Assembly (NCBI GenBank): GCA_029204225.1
Contig: CM055097.1
Span: 6,529,676-6,593,675, forward strand
DNA: 64,000 nucleotides
Direction of reading: 5' to 3'
Source of the DNA: Diphasiastrum complanatum
Lineage: Eukaryota; Streptophyta; Lycopodiopsida; Lycopodiales; Lycopodiaceae
The position numbers and the translations under genes were made by a program. Position 1 is the first letter of the stretch; each line of letters starts with the position of its first letter. The notes beneath the pieces are model-generated. The model had not been told where the DNA came from. It searched no databases and worked only from the letters and a program-made list of their open reading frames with translations. Of this stretch, positions 1 through 10,190 are shown piece by piece.

Positions 1-497
1 CCATACTAGTTGAGTATGAAGTCTTAAAAGGTTGAAATTGACTTTAAATCAATTAGAAAGCAAATGGTTATTTCATCGAATGTATGCTCTTGAGTCATGT
101 AAGAGCAAAAGTGATTTGTTCACTCATAGTTTGAAAATTTGTATTGAGGCTAATTGTAAACTCTTTATGAGAGTAAGTGAATCATCTTCTAAAGACACTT
201 ATCTCCATAATGAAGTATTTAGCCTCATTAGATCTGAGATTAGCATGGTAAACAAGCATGAAGATATGATGCAAACACTTTGTTATTATACCACGCATTG
301 TCTTGCCAATTTGGATAAGTCTAATTCTCTAGATCATGGTAACATGATGTTAGATCTTTGTGATCCTAATAAGTCAAGAAGAAATCTTTATTTTCTCATG
401 GAGGAACATGCACATGAAGAAGGAGCAAGCCTCAAAGTCAAGCATCTACATGAAATTTGGAAGGAATCATTTTCGACTCAGATGGGGAGGAATAGTC

Positions 498-941
498 TCT
501 ACCAAAAAATCTACCTCCGGGTTTTGTTTCTATCTGGCAAGGAGACCGATTTCGTGGAACTCAAAAAAGCAGAAATTAGTTGCGCTTTCTTCGACAAAGA
601 CAGAGTACATCGCAGCATGTCAAGATTCAAAAGAAATTGTATGGATCAGGTTATTACTTCAAGACTTACATCACACTCAGTTTAATGCTACCACCATTCT
701 GTGTGACAACTTGAGCTGTATTTCACTGTCACTGAATCCTAGATTTCATGGCAAATCCAAGCACATAGAAATCCAGTATCATTTCATTCGGGAAAAAATT
801 TTCTCAGGCCAAGTGATCCTTCAATACTGCTTCACAACAGAAATGGTCGCAGACATCTTCACCAAAGTGCTTTCCGGGATCAAGCACCAGAAATTCTTCA
901 ACAAGCTAAACCTAACAAAGATACCAAGGCACCAACAGTGA
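498..941 (+). pseudogene. Ty1/Copia RNase H tail, 5'-truncated
   Basis: The frame reads through a Copia RNase H domain: KSTSGFCFYL, then SWNSKKQKLVALSSTKTEYI, then the CDN and SKHIEI...HFIREK blocks, ending in a stop just before a polypurine tract. In the family this domain degrades the RNA strand of the RNA-DNA hybrid during reverse transcription. Upstream of about 498 the same frame no longer resembles Copia, and the long frame covering 32-490 (NQLESKWLFHRM onward) is not one I recognise. The rest of pol lies outside the window or is lost. The C-terminus (LTKIPRHQQ) lies 13 bp from the LTR, as expected for an element read left to right. Confidence 0.8.
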
Positions 942-942
942 C

Positions 943-954
943 CTTAAGAGGGAC
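943..954 (+). other. Polypurine tract of Copia element
   Basis: AAGAGGGAC directly precedes an LTR-type TGTTGAAAAT start at 955. This is the usual plus-strand primer site and fixes the element's 3' LTR boundary. Confidence 0.6.
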
Positions 955-2290
955 TGTTGAAAATTAAGCCCATAGTTGCCTTCTTGGTGAATGACTAATT
1001 TCTATTTTCATGATTCTTCTTGCATATTTATTGATCATTGATCAGGTCCAGGTGAAACCAACTTTGGTTCTATGTTTGCTCATCTGATATCTGCAGGACT
1101 TTCAAACTTAGACAACCAATTTATTTGAAGAACGTGTACAACAGGCTTCCGGCTAATCTCCAGCAAAGGATAACTAATCTTGTCATAATTTCAAAGTTCA
1201 GATGTCAAGTTTAATAACTTGAAGTCATTGAAGACTTGGCCATCTTCAAGGACCTCCACAAAACTTGCATTTAGAACAAGTCTACAAAAATACATTACTT
1301 TTTCAACAATCTGCAAAAATACACTATGTTTTCAATAGCTTCAGCTTTTTCGCATTTCTTCGAAATGCGAAAACTTGCATAGTTCAAAAGTTTAACTGTT
1401 TCTAACACCTTCGGCTCTTTGTGAAAAATGCAGAGAGAGAAAATCCCGAACGTCATCTATTTTCATGCGTTAAACCGTTTTAAAGACATCACCGTCTTTT
1501 TGAGGGCACCTTCGGCTTTTAGCGAAAAATGCGAAAAGAGAGAAAAATCTCTAAAGTCGTCTAAAATAAATGAGAAAAGTTCCAGCGACGTCCTCGTCCG
1601 CATCAACGATGCTAAATTATTGACCGTATATACTGTGTACAGTTGTCACAAATGCCATATACTTCCAAATACAACGGCTTTCCTAATTAGGTGACAAGCA
1701 TTCAATGTAATTAATACATGGATGAAGTCTATAAATAGATCGTCCAAGCATAGAATAGGGGTTGCTCCATCCATGAGACGCATTATTTGAGCCTCCCAAT
1801 TACGCCGTCAATTTTTTGTTGTAATTGCTATTTGTATTGTGCTTCAGTGTAATATAGCAATAGCTTGCTTTTATCTGTGTACAATGTAGATGAATGCTTG
1901 TTGTAATTGAATGCACTTTCATTGTTGTTTGATCGCGTTTGTTTACTCATTCTGATCAGAACACGGACATCTACAACTCCTCAGTTTCTAATCAGAAAAT
2001 GGTTATCTTTGACGCTTGAGGAATTCGCAATATCGCACGGCTCTTCGATTTATTTTAGAACTATACTTCACATTGAATCTGATTTCGTAGTACCACACAC
2101 AAACCATCTCTAATCTCTTCGATGGACTGTACTCTTGTTTTAGAGTATGAATTCATTTTTAAGATCCTGTTGGGCAATTAGAACACTTAAAGCTGTGATT
2201 ACATTTAGCATTAGCTATCTATTAGACTGTTTTTGCACCTAGCAACCGATCAGAATGGGAGATCTATTCCGAAATATTCGTGCTCTCTTC
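955..2290 (+). mobile_element. 3' LTR (start defined, end uncertain) of Copia element
   Basis: The LTR begins with TGTTGAAAAT after the polypurine tract. It holds a probable TATA box (TCTATAAATAG, 1728-1738) and three diverged blocks of the type CTTCGGCTTTT / GAAAAATGCGAAA between 1335 and 1560, one of which is a 12-bp hairpin (1347-1358 with 1362-1373). No terminal CA with a matching flank could be placed, so the right edge is a guess at where extra-ORF-like sequence of the next element begins. No host gene is seen here. Confidence 0.5.
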
Positions 2291-2389
2291 TCCATTCTCA
2301 TTCTTCAAATCTCCCTTGCCCCATCATGATCTGCGTGGGTAGGGAAGGTAGTTATTTCATAACTATACTTCACATTGAATCTGATTTCA

Positions 2390-2992
2390 GCTGACTGAAT
2401 GGGATGGTGATGGGAGGGGGATGGAAGAAGTGACAGTGATGGAAAATGGAGCTGAAACTGGAATAACGATGGGGGGTGGAGAGATGGGAATGATAGGAAC
2501 AAGATTGGCAACAATAGTGGATGGTTGTGCGGTGATAGAGGTAGTGAAAGCAAAAGCAGTATCATGACGTGGTTGAGGGTTAGTGCATTGTCATGTGGGG
2601 GGAGGGCTAGCGGAGGTGGAGGCAGTGCCACACATGCGCTTGCTAGCTAGTGTGTTAGTTGCAGCGCAGTGAGTGGAGGTAGTAGCAGTGGAATGGGGAT
2701 AGAGGTTAGTGTGTGGGATAATGGTGGAAAGGATGCTAGTATGTTGAAAATCCCGAAGCTTCTGCTCGAGAAGGGTACAGGCAAGGTTACATAGAATGGG
2801 CCCAGTGGCTATTCGGTCACATGAGTTGGATTTAATGGTTTGCCTTAGTTCCGTGAGGACAAAGGTGGACCAATCATAGGGTACTACAGAGGGGCCAGGG
2901 AATTCTTTATAGGATTCGATGATTTGGCTCAGAAGGTTAGATTGGATGCGAGTACTTACAAGAATTTTAGGAGGTCTATTCTTGTTTTGCAA
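2390..2992 (-). pseudogene. Ty3 copy 1 extra ORF, C-terminal part
   Basis: The conceptual translation has LLSQIIESYKEFPG, then an ELRQTIKSNS-DRIATGPILCN-ACTLLEQK block, then a Ser/Thr/Pro-rich tail. It aligns by eye with two other loci in this window (38504-39142 and 33784-34215) and lies 3' of the integrase of the Ty3 copy at 4964-8060 on the same strand. No known domain was recognised. A frameshift near 2600 moves the proline-rich tail to another frame. The N-terminal part is displaced to about 3590-3865 by inserted sequence. Confidence 0.6.
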
Positions 2993-2995
2993 CTA

Positions 2996-3468
2996 GAATA
3001 GATCCTCTTTTGGTAAAGTTGCATTATATTCTTGGGTTGCCAAGAGACTATCAGCTAGAGGTCAGGAGGAACTAGCCTCTTGCCCTCGAGGATGCTGTTC
3101 GCTTCGCCAGGATCTATGATGATACTCGTATAGTGGCCAAGCCTGAGACTGGTGTCTTGCCGGACGTAAAGGGTAAGAAGCCTTTCTTTCCAAAGAAATC
3201 GAAAGATAAGGCAAAAGATGGGTCTTCGGGTTCTGGTAAGCCGAAGAAAAGATCTACCTTGGACCAGGAAACCTTTATGAAAGCCAGAAGTGACAATTCG
3301 TGTTTTAATTGCATGGAACTAGGTCATGTCATGAAGGAATGTCCAAAGAAACGGAAAGCTAAAGGGGCATCTTTTAAGATGCCAGGTAACTCTAGCATAT
3401 CTAGTGTAGATCTTTCCTTTGTTGGTAATTCTGTGTGTGAGCATTGTTGTTTTAACACGACCGACTAG
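2996..3468 (+). pseudogene. Retrotransposon gag fragment with zinc knuckle inserted in Ty3 copy 1
   Basis: Opposite strand to its host. The translation shows a gag C-terminal region (LPRDYQLEV, LALEDAVRFARIYDDTR), a Lys/Pro-rich linker, then a CCHC zinc knuckle CFNCMELGHVMKEC at about residues 56-69 of the 111-codon frame that starts at 3133. The knuckle binds packaged RNA in the nucleocapsid. The arrangement resembles Ty3/Gypsy (chromovirus-like) gag. No LTR or pol is attached. It separates two halves of the extra ORF of Ty3 copy 1. Confidence 0.6.
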
Positions 3469-3589
3469 AAAGTTGTTGAGCAGATAGGCAATGGATTGAA
3501 TAATAGGATTATTGATAGCCTCTATCGAATAACCATTGTTAGTCTTTGTTTGTGTTTTAGGGTCAAGTGGAGTTATATACGGTTGGATG

Positions 3590-3865
3590 AGAGCAGGGGC
3601 ACCTCGATGAGAGGATTTTTGCCATTTGCCAGTAACAATTCTTATTGTCGCTAGCTAGTCAGCATTGATATGCACCCAGTGTAGTTTGTCATTGTACTCT
3701 ATGTAGAAGCAATTTTTCTTCTTGTCTCATGTGGCGTAGGCCATGAGGACTAGCTGCATGTTAAGGGTGACAGAGAAGTGCCGTGGGTAAATGCCCATAG
3801 CTTGCAAGAGAGGTCCGGCTGCCTGGACCCATGTCGTGACCAAGGAGTCCGAGGGTGAGTGTATG
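3590..3865 (-). pseudogene. Ty3 copy 1 extra ORF, N-terminal part
   Basis: Reading the minus strand gives WVQAAGPLLQAMGIYPRHF, then a CFYIEYN...VHINAD block with in-frame stops. This matches the copy at 39139-39470 (PLLEAMGIYPLLF, HFYILYQGTTYKVRVNAN) and the one near 34300-34560. The conserved AMG and YKV-type blocks show this is the start of the same protein as the segment at 2390-2992, split by a 0.6-kb insertion. Function unknown. Confidence 0.55.
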
Positions 3866-3869
3866 GTAG

Positions 3870-4960
3870 GTGGTTATGATAGTAGACGGAGGTGTATGCA
3901 AAGTTTGGTCACAATCAGAGGATTTTGAAAATTCACAAAAAATCTCGGTAGAGCTTCACTGTATGAAGTGCCAAATGAATCGAATTCTCCCCTAATATAG
4001 AGGACAACTAGAGTGCCTATTAGGAGAAGTGCACTTTCCCTAGTCCAGTTCTTTACCAAGATTGGTAGAGACCTTCTTCACACAATTATAAGACCCCAAA
4101 AAGTCTACGAAGGTTCAGTAGGTGATTTGACTGTCCCTGCGAGGGTTCTATGAGTCAGCAGGTGAACTCTCTCAAGAAGTGAGCTCTCGCACCACTTTTC
4201 TATATCTCCGATTTTCAAGATATGACTATGCAAATAGGATGATTTCATTGTCTTGAGTCCAAAAATGGTGTCTGCGAAGGTTGGTTCTGAGATCTTATGC
4301 CCTACGAAGGTTCCACAGATTTTGCCTCTCTGAACCCTTGCATACACTCAGATTTGATGATTTTTCCATCAATAACTCTTGCAGAGATTTTCATGGATGT
4401 ATATGAGTCAGATTCAATGATTGACAAGGCTGCGAGAGTTTGTTCCCAAAGGATCTCAAAAAATCATGAAAAAAGTGGTCTTTTTTAGTGGTTTTTGGTG
4501 TTACCTCCAGATTCTCTAATCTAAAACTCTTGTAGTCTGGTATACACTTACATCTAGGTCGGATCTGACTATGGAGAAACCTGCGAGAGTTCTTATGAAT
4601 ATCTGGTTGTTGATCCATCAGTTTAAGTGGTTTTCACCCCTATTTTTGGTACTTTTTCTCGAGATTTGCACTCTGATCTGTATTTTTTTAGGCTAAGTTG
4701 TATCTGATGATGATCTGCAACTCTTTTGATCCCATCCAGATCTAAATACTTCTTGGATCTTTTTGGATCTTGTCTGATCTGTCCAAATCTTGCCTGATCT
4801 TGTTGAATCTTGTGGGATTTGGCTTGATCTGACTAGATCTACTTAGATCTTACTTATTTTGATTAGATTTGATAGTGATGACTTTTGATGGGGCTTGATC
4901 TATTTCTTGGTTGTGTGGATGGTCATCACCTAGCTAGATCTGTCTTACTGTGATGGCCAG
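3870..4960 (-). other. Non-coding spacer of Ty3 copy 1 between integrase and extra ORF
   Basis: No credible coding sequence. It contains several near-copies of CGAAGGTTC / CGAGAGTTC (near 4107, 4139, 4274, 4305, 4432 and 4580) and, from about 4670 to 4945, about a dozen GATCT pentamers at short spacing. The equivalent spacer in Ty3 copy 2 also carries CGAAGGTT-type motifs. Confidence 0.5.
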
Positions 4961-4963
4961 TAC

Positions 4964-5981
4964 TTGTGGAGTCGGCTACCATTGATGGGTGTATCGAATG
5001 GCATCCCATTAAGTTGTTCACGGGTTATAGCTCTATGGCTTAGGATTTCCTCTATGCGGTACGGGCCTTTGCCTGTGAACTTCAACTTTTTCTTGATCGC
5101 CTTAGTTTTGTACATGAGGACTAGGTCTCCAGATCAAAGATCCTTCTTGTGTAACTGACGATTGTTTGCATGCTTTGCGTCATGATTTCTCGGCTGCTGG
5201 TGCATGTACTGCCAAGATGTGTTTCTCGCAAAGTTTGTGTAAGGCTTTATGGCAAGTTGTAGAGATTTGGATTCATCCAAGCACTATGTTATGACAACCC
5301 TACTGATGGCACCAAAAACTCCACTGGCATTACTGCATCCTGACCATAAACCAATTGAGAAGGTGTTTGATCAATGGTTCTCTTGTATGTTGTTCTGAAT
5401 GCCTGCAACGCAACATGTAACTTGTGCTCCCAATCATATCTGATAGCTTCAACTGTCTTTGTGACAATGCTACACATGATGTTATTGGATGACTCTACGT
5501 GCCAATTACCACGAGGATAATAAGGTGTGTTGAATCGATGGATCACAAAGAATTCATCCAACAGGAGTTTAATGGTCTCATTGACGAAATGGATTCTGTG
5601 ATCGCTGACTATATCCATCGGGCATCCAAAGTGCACAATGATGTTTTCGTATAAGAATTTGGCGGTAGCTCGAGTGTCTTCGAATTGCCTTGGCTTCTAC
5701 CCACTTGAGATAATCCGTAAAACGATAATATATCGGGCTTGTGAACTTCTTGCAACTGGATGAATTGGACCAATATAGTCCAATCCCCACTTTTCAAATG
5801 GTGCTTGAGCTAGGACTGGATGTAGAAGATTATAGTTCAATCTCATCGGTCTTCTAGCTCTCTGACACATGTCACATTTCTTCAAGTATTCATCTGTGTC
5901 TTTATGAATCATTGGCCACCAGCATCCTAATTGCAAAATCTTGCGAACCGTAATGTCAGATGCGAAATGACCACCACCCAT
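4964..5981 (-). pseudogene. Ty3/Gypsy integrase, decayed (copy 1)
   Basis: Read right to left: the zinc-binding end (CDMCQRARRP), the first catalytic Asp in WGLDYIGPI, the second in IVSDHRIHFVNETIK, and the Glu in HVESSNN. The C-terminal part follows (VALQAFRTTYKRT, LVYGQDAVMPVEFLVPS, then KAIKKKLKFTGKGPYRI near 5030-5110). The usual GNGQAE before the Glu is degraded to NWHVE, and the frame changes at about 5640 and 5700, so it is inactive. The ESSN and LDEFFVIHRFNTPYY blocks resemble non-chromodomain plant Ty3 lineages (Athila/Tat-like), a family-level inference. Confidence 0.75.
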
Positions 5982-6035
5982 GCCTTCATGTGAAATTGAA
6001 ATAATCTGGGTGGTTTCATGTGGAAGAATACATCT

Positions 6036-6741
6036 TCAAAGGATTCCATTTGATCCCCTTCGATATAATTGGTTGGCAATCAACTGGTAGAGTCTAGCTT
6101 TTAGAATCAACTTCCGTTGTTCCACCTTGGGTAAGGATTTGTTCGATTGGCCCCGCATAAGATACTCAACAATGTCAGCGGCCCATTTGGGTACACCATT
6201 CAGGTACAATGTCAATGTAAAAGAAGGCAGCATCTGGTAGCTCATCATCATGTAGGGCTGATGTCTCCTTTCCCTTGATTCATGACACATGATCTACCAT
6301 ATAATGTTGATTTCCCTTGCGCATGCGACGATCCAAAAATCAAACTCCAACAACAAAAGTAACCACCAACGAATTAAGCAACTTTTATTTACAAGATAAA
6401 GCAAGGGTTGATGGTCCGTATAAAAGACAAAATGGGTGGCCATCAAATAATGTCAAAATCTCTTAACCGCATAAATCATGGCCAGTGCTCCCGCTCTGTG
6501 GTTTAATAGTTTATTTTTGAATCATTGAGCTGTCGGCTGTCAAATCATATTGGAAAATCCTTTTTGCATTTTCCTGGCTGGGACTGCTCCCACTACATAC
6601 TTTGATGTGTCTGTATGCACATGAAACTCTATGGACCAATTGGGTGGACGTAATATTGGCATTGAGACCAATGCATCCTTAAGTTTCTAGAAAGCCTGTA
6701 GGGCCTCCTCCATCCAATGTGGTTCTGTTGTGAGTTTGTAG
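6036..6741 (-). pseudogene. Degenerate Ty3 RNase H / connection region (copy 1)
   Basis: Only part is readable: a block with KWAADIVEYLMRG and KVEQRKLILKARLYQLIANQLYRRG between 6036 and 6290 matches the segment that precedes the integrase zinc finger in plant Ty3 elements. The stretch 6290-6740 keeps scattered RNase H-like words but many stops. Confidence 0.5.
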
Positions 6742-7317
6742 CTATGCAAAGTCTAGAATGAAGATCCGGTAGTAGTTAGCGTGCACGTAGACTCCATGAA
6801 TCGTCCCTAGAGGTGGTAGATCGACAATGATCCTGATCTTTGATAGATCAATAGTAATTTCATGTCTTGATGCAATATGGCCTAGTATGAGGCCATGTGT
6901 CACCCAAAACTGACACTTTTCTAGGTTCAAGGAGATCTCATATTCGCGGCATTTCTTTAGCACCTTTTCCAAGTTGGATAAGTGTTCAAAGTTAGGCCCG
7001 TGCATGCATAGATCATCTAGGAAGATCTCCAGAAATTTTTGCAAATACTCTTTGAATGTCACCTGCATAACCCGTTGAAAGGTACTTGGGGCATTACAAA
7101 GTCCAAACGACATCACTTTATAGACATAGGTTCCCCATTCAGTGGCGAATGTTGTCTTGTATTGATCATCCAACGCTATTTTCACATGATTGTAGCCACT
7201 GAAACCATCCGGGAAACTGTAGGCTTCTGCTCCTACTACTTTGTCTAGAACACTTTCCGTAAATGGTAAGAAAAAATGATCCTTCTTTGTAACTGCATAT
7301 AACGCTTTCAAGCTCAC
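6742..7317 (-). pseudogene. Ty3/Gypsy reverse transcriptase (copy 1)
   Basis: The 191-codon frame holds RT motifs: FPFTE-type opening, FPDGFSGYNHVKIA, TTFATEWGTYVYKVMSFGLCNAPSTFQR and the active-site box EIFLDDLCMHG, then the KCREYEISLNLEKCQF block. The catalytic YLDD is FLDD here. In life it copies the element RNA into DNA in the cytoplasmic particle. It is separated by a frame break from the pre-RT region at 7324 and followed by a degraded RNase H region (6036-6740). Confidence 0.8.
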
Positions 7318-7323
7318 ACAAAA

Positions 7324-8060
7324 TCACATTTTGTCATGCTTATTGGGTACTGTGACTATTAGTGATATCCACTTTGTGTGCTCGATTTCATAAATGAAAT
7401 CAGCATCAAGTAACTTCCACAACTCCTGTTTGATTAATTCTGTGTAGTTAGGATTGCAGCGATAGTAGTGGCTCACCTTGGGGACTGCTCCATCCACCAA
7501 GGTATGGTATGTTGGACTACGGTTTGGCAGCATACCCTTCAAATCTTTGTAATTCCATGCAAAGCAATCTTTGTATTCCACCAACAATGCGCGTAGTCTG
7601 TTGAATTGGGTAAGTGTCAGTTGTTCTCCCACATGTACAATTTTCTCTTCTTCACCTGGCTCAGCTAGATTCATAGGTTGTGTCCACACAGGTCCTTCGA
7701 AGACTTGTTCCGCTGGTTCCTGATTTTGGTCAGGTTCTCTTTGTGCTTGTGGGTTACCACGTCATCCAAGGTATAGTTCTTTAAGGTTTCTAGCAGCTCA
7801 TGAACTGGCGTTCGGTGGGATTCCTCCTTCAGCACGCTAATCTTGGCCCCCGACTTGTAATCTTTGGATTTTCGGTCATCTTCGAGGATGATGACGCTGC
7901 ATCTGGCTCCAATAGGATTGATTTCAAGGAGTCCAACACTTTGTTTTTTTCTTTTTTATCCACATAGTTGGAAACATCTGTGTCATCTTTCTTGGAAACC
8001 AGTTTGACATTCGCTTCATGGTTATGAATATCAACATCTACCCTAGCTATGGCCTTTTCT
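7324..8060 (-). pseudogene. Ty3 pol N-terminal (protease-to-RT) region (copy 1)
   Basis: The 7324-7689 frame shows FNRLRALLVEYKDCFAWNYKDLKGM and KQELWKLLDADFIYEIEHTKWIS, the classic segment just before Ty3 RT. Further upstream the minus strand still reads through weak pol-like sequence (ETLKNYTLDD type) to about 8060, with several stops. The 5' end of this copy (gag, protease, 5' LTR) is not found. Confidence 0.65.
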
Positions 8061-8834
8061 GGTAGATCGCTCTATCGTATCACCTAGTTGTATCGATCCT
8101 AGAAAATCTCTAACCTATCTATGCACATTTGGCCCTCATTCCAAAGGTGCCATTACAAAGCTAGGTTAGGAATAAGACTTATGAAAAGTATCCTATGCTT
8201 TTTGGCATGTGTGAGATCCCACATCATGGCCATTTTAGAATTTACAATTGGTAGAACCAAACTAGCTTGTGTAAATTTAACAAATAGGATGAGGATTTTG
8301 ACTTATGGTGCACCACTCCTAAAATCTAGGACATGTGTCAACACCTCATAGGACTCGAGATGGATGTCTTTTTGCCTATGCCTAACCATGCATTTAATTT
8401 CTACAAGTCATGAGGAGAGGCCCAACCTCCTTATGACAATTGGCATGATTCTACTTGACTAGCTTTTGCCTACTTTCACATTGCTTTGTAAAACAGTTAT
8501 TCTAAGGCATGAATGAATTAATGCAAATAAGCCTACTACCCACACGTGCCAACATGCTCCACACATGTGTGATTCACATACGTACATGAAAATTTAAAAT
8601 AATCAAGCTAAATTTTGCATTTCACATCAATGCCTTGTCCGCATCAAACGCCACAACAATTAATCAATCATATAATGGAGATTTTTTCACACCTTGTGAT
8701 TGGGTGTTAGTTTTTGTAGCGATAGTAGTACAAGTAACACTTGTGTTCTTCATAAAGACAAACGTGTGATTGTGGTAAAATTAGATAATAAGTTAGAGAG
8801 AGTTTAGCACAACAACCAAGAAGCTCATTAGATC
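8061..8834. other. No gene seen
   Basis: AT-rich sequence with a few G-box-like words (CACACGTGCC near 8548, CACACATGTGTG near 8562). Its position between two element remnants suggests LTR-derived DNA, but no boundary could be proven. Confidence 0.3.
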
Positions 8835-9500
8835 TCAACCTAGATCTAGCATAAGGAATCTCTTTAGACTTTGCATAAGATCTACCAATCTTATTGATGC
8901 TAGGAATTGACTTTTGAAAGTTGAGAGAACACCAACATCCATTTCATTCCTCTTGTTAGACATAACAAATGCATCAAGCTTGTAAAGTCTACCTTGTCTA
9001 TTGCCTCTAGCAATCAAGACATTTTCCTTAGTAATGAAGAAAACATCCCCAACAAACTTTGTCTTGTACCCTTTCTTTAATATTTGACCAACACTTAGCA
9101 AATTTCTTGAAAGTGAAGGAATGTAAAGAACACCATCAAGCCTTGCATTCCTATCAGTAGAAAGGCAAATAGGAATTGAGCCAATACCTTTGATCATACA
9201 CTCACCACCATTTGGCATGTGAACCATTTTCTTGGCTCCAACATAAGAGATCAAATAAATAAAGGACTCCTTGTGACTAGTCATGTGTGAACTAGATCCA
9301 CTATCTATCCACCATGAATCCTTGTCACTTATACTTGACATTAGACTTGAAGAACACATCATGAGAGAGTCACAAGAATCTAGATCCTCATTAGAAGTAC
9401 AAAAGTTGCTTTGCTTGCCCTTCATTACTTTGCTTCTTATGACATTCATTTGCAAAATGACCTTTTATCCCACAATAAAAGCACTTGAACTTTGACTTAT
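8835..9500 (-). pseudogene. Copia zinc knuckle, protease and GAG-pre-integrase fragment
   Basis: The frame contains the Copia aspartic protease motif SWWIDSGSSSHM (DSG intact), then GVLYIPSLSRNLLSVGQ and GRLYKLDAF, the start of the pre-integrase region. A zinc-knuckle sequence sits in a neighbouring frame at about 9430-9500. Integrase, RT and RNase H are missing, so the element is 3'-truncated at about 8835. Confidence 0.75.
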
Positions 9501-10190
9501 CTTTCTTTCTAAAAGAAGTAGAAGAGGAGGAGGAAGAGTGATCATCATGATCCAAGTTACCAACTTTGGACCATTTCCCTTTGCCTTTACCTTTGCCTTT
9601 GACTTTGCCTTTTGTGAAGAAAGTCTCTTCACATCATCAAGCTTTGATTGCAACCTATGTTCTTCAGCCAATAAGATTTCTTGCAAGTCAACCACACTTG
9701 GCAAGACTCTTTGAATGGCAAAACTTTGCACAAGGTTAGCATGTTCATCTAGCAAACCATTCAACATAGCCTGGACTATTTCACCATCTTTTATGCTTTC
9801 ATCAATGCATGCTAGATCATCACTTAAGGACTTAACTCTCAAGACAAATTCATGAGCACTTTTTCCCTCTCTTTGTCTACTAGAAAATATTTGCCTCCGG
9901 GTCAATACCCTAGATGTGGACTTTGATTCAAAGAGCTTCTTCAAGGCATTCCATGCCTCACTTGCACTTTGACTTTTACCAACTTCCTTGAGAAGTTCAT
10001 TGGTAACATTCATTTTGATGATATGAATAGCCCTTTTAGCCTATGTCTCTCTATGTCCATGAGTTCATGCAACTATGTCCATGAGTTCATTCAACTCAAG
10101 TAAGGACTCCATCCTCACTTTCCAAGTAGAGTAGTTTGATGAACTCAACCTATCATTAGTTTCTAACATGACCCCACCATTGGAAGCCAT
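9465..10190 (-). pseudogene. Copia gag fragment
   Basis: From ATG at 10190 (MASNGG...) the gag reads TWKVRMESLLELNELMD. It then breaks at a 22-bp tandem duplication (10051-10072 and 10073-10094), and resumes as NVTNELLKEVGKSQSASEAW, FVLRVKSLSDDLACI, MLNGLLDEHANLVQSFAI and EEHRLQSKL. These are the standard Copia gag (UBN2-type) blocks, which form the particle coat. The 22-bp unit is not a multiple of three, so the duplication itself breaks the frame. Confidence 0.75.

Noticed and set aside
32-490. First frame of the window as a host gene
   Set aside because: No recognised motif; it runs out of frame into Copia RNase H sequence and could be part of that element or chance.
2305-2631. Proline/leucine-rich frame as a separate small protein
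   Set aside because: It is an alternative frame over the Ser/Thr/Pro-rich tail of the Ty3 extra ORF.
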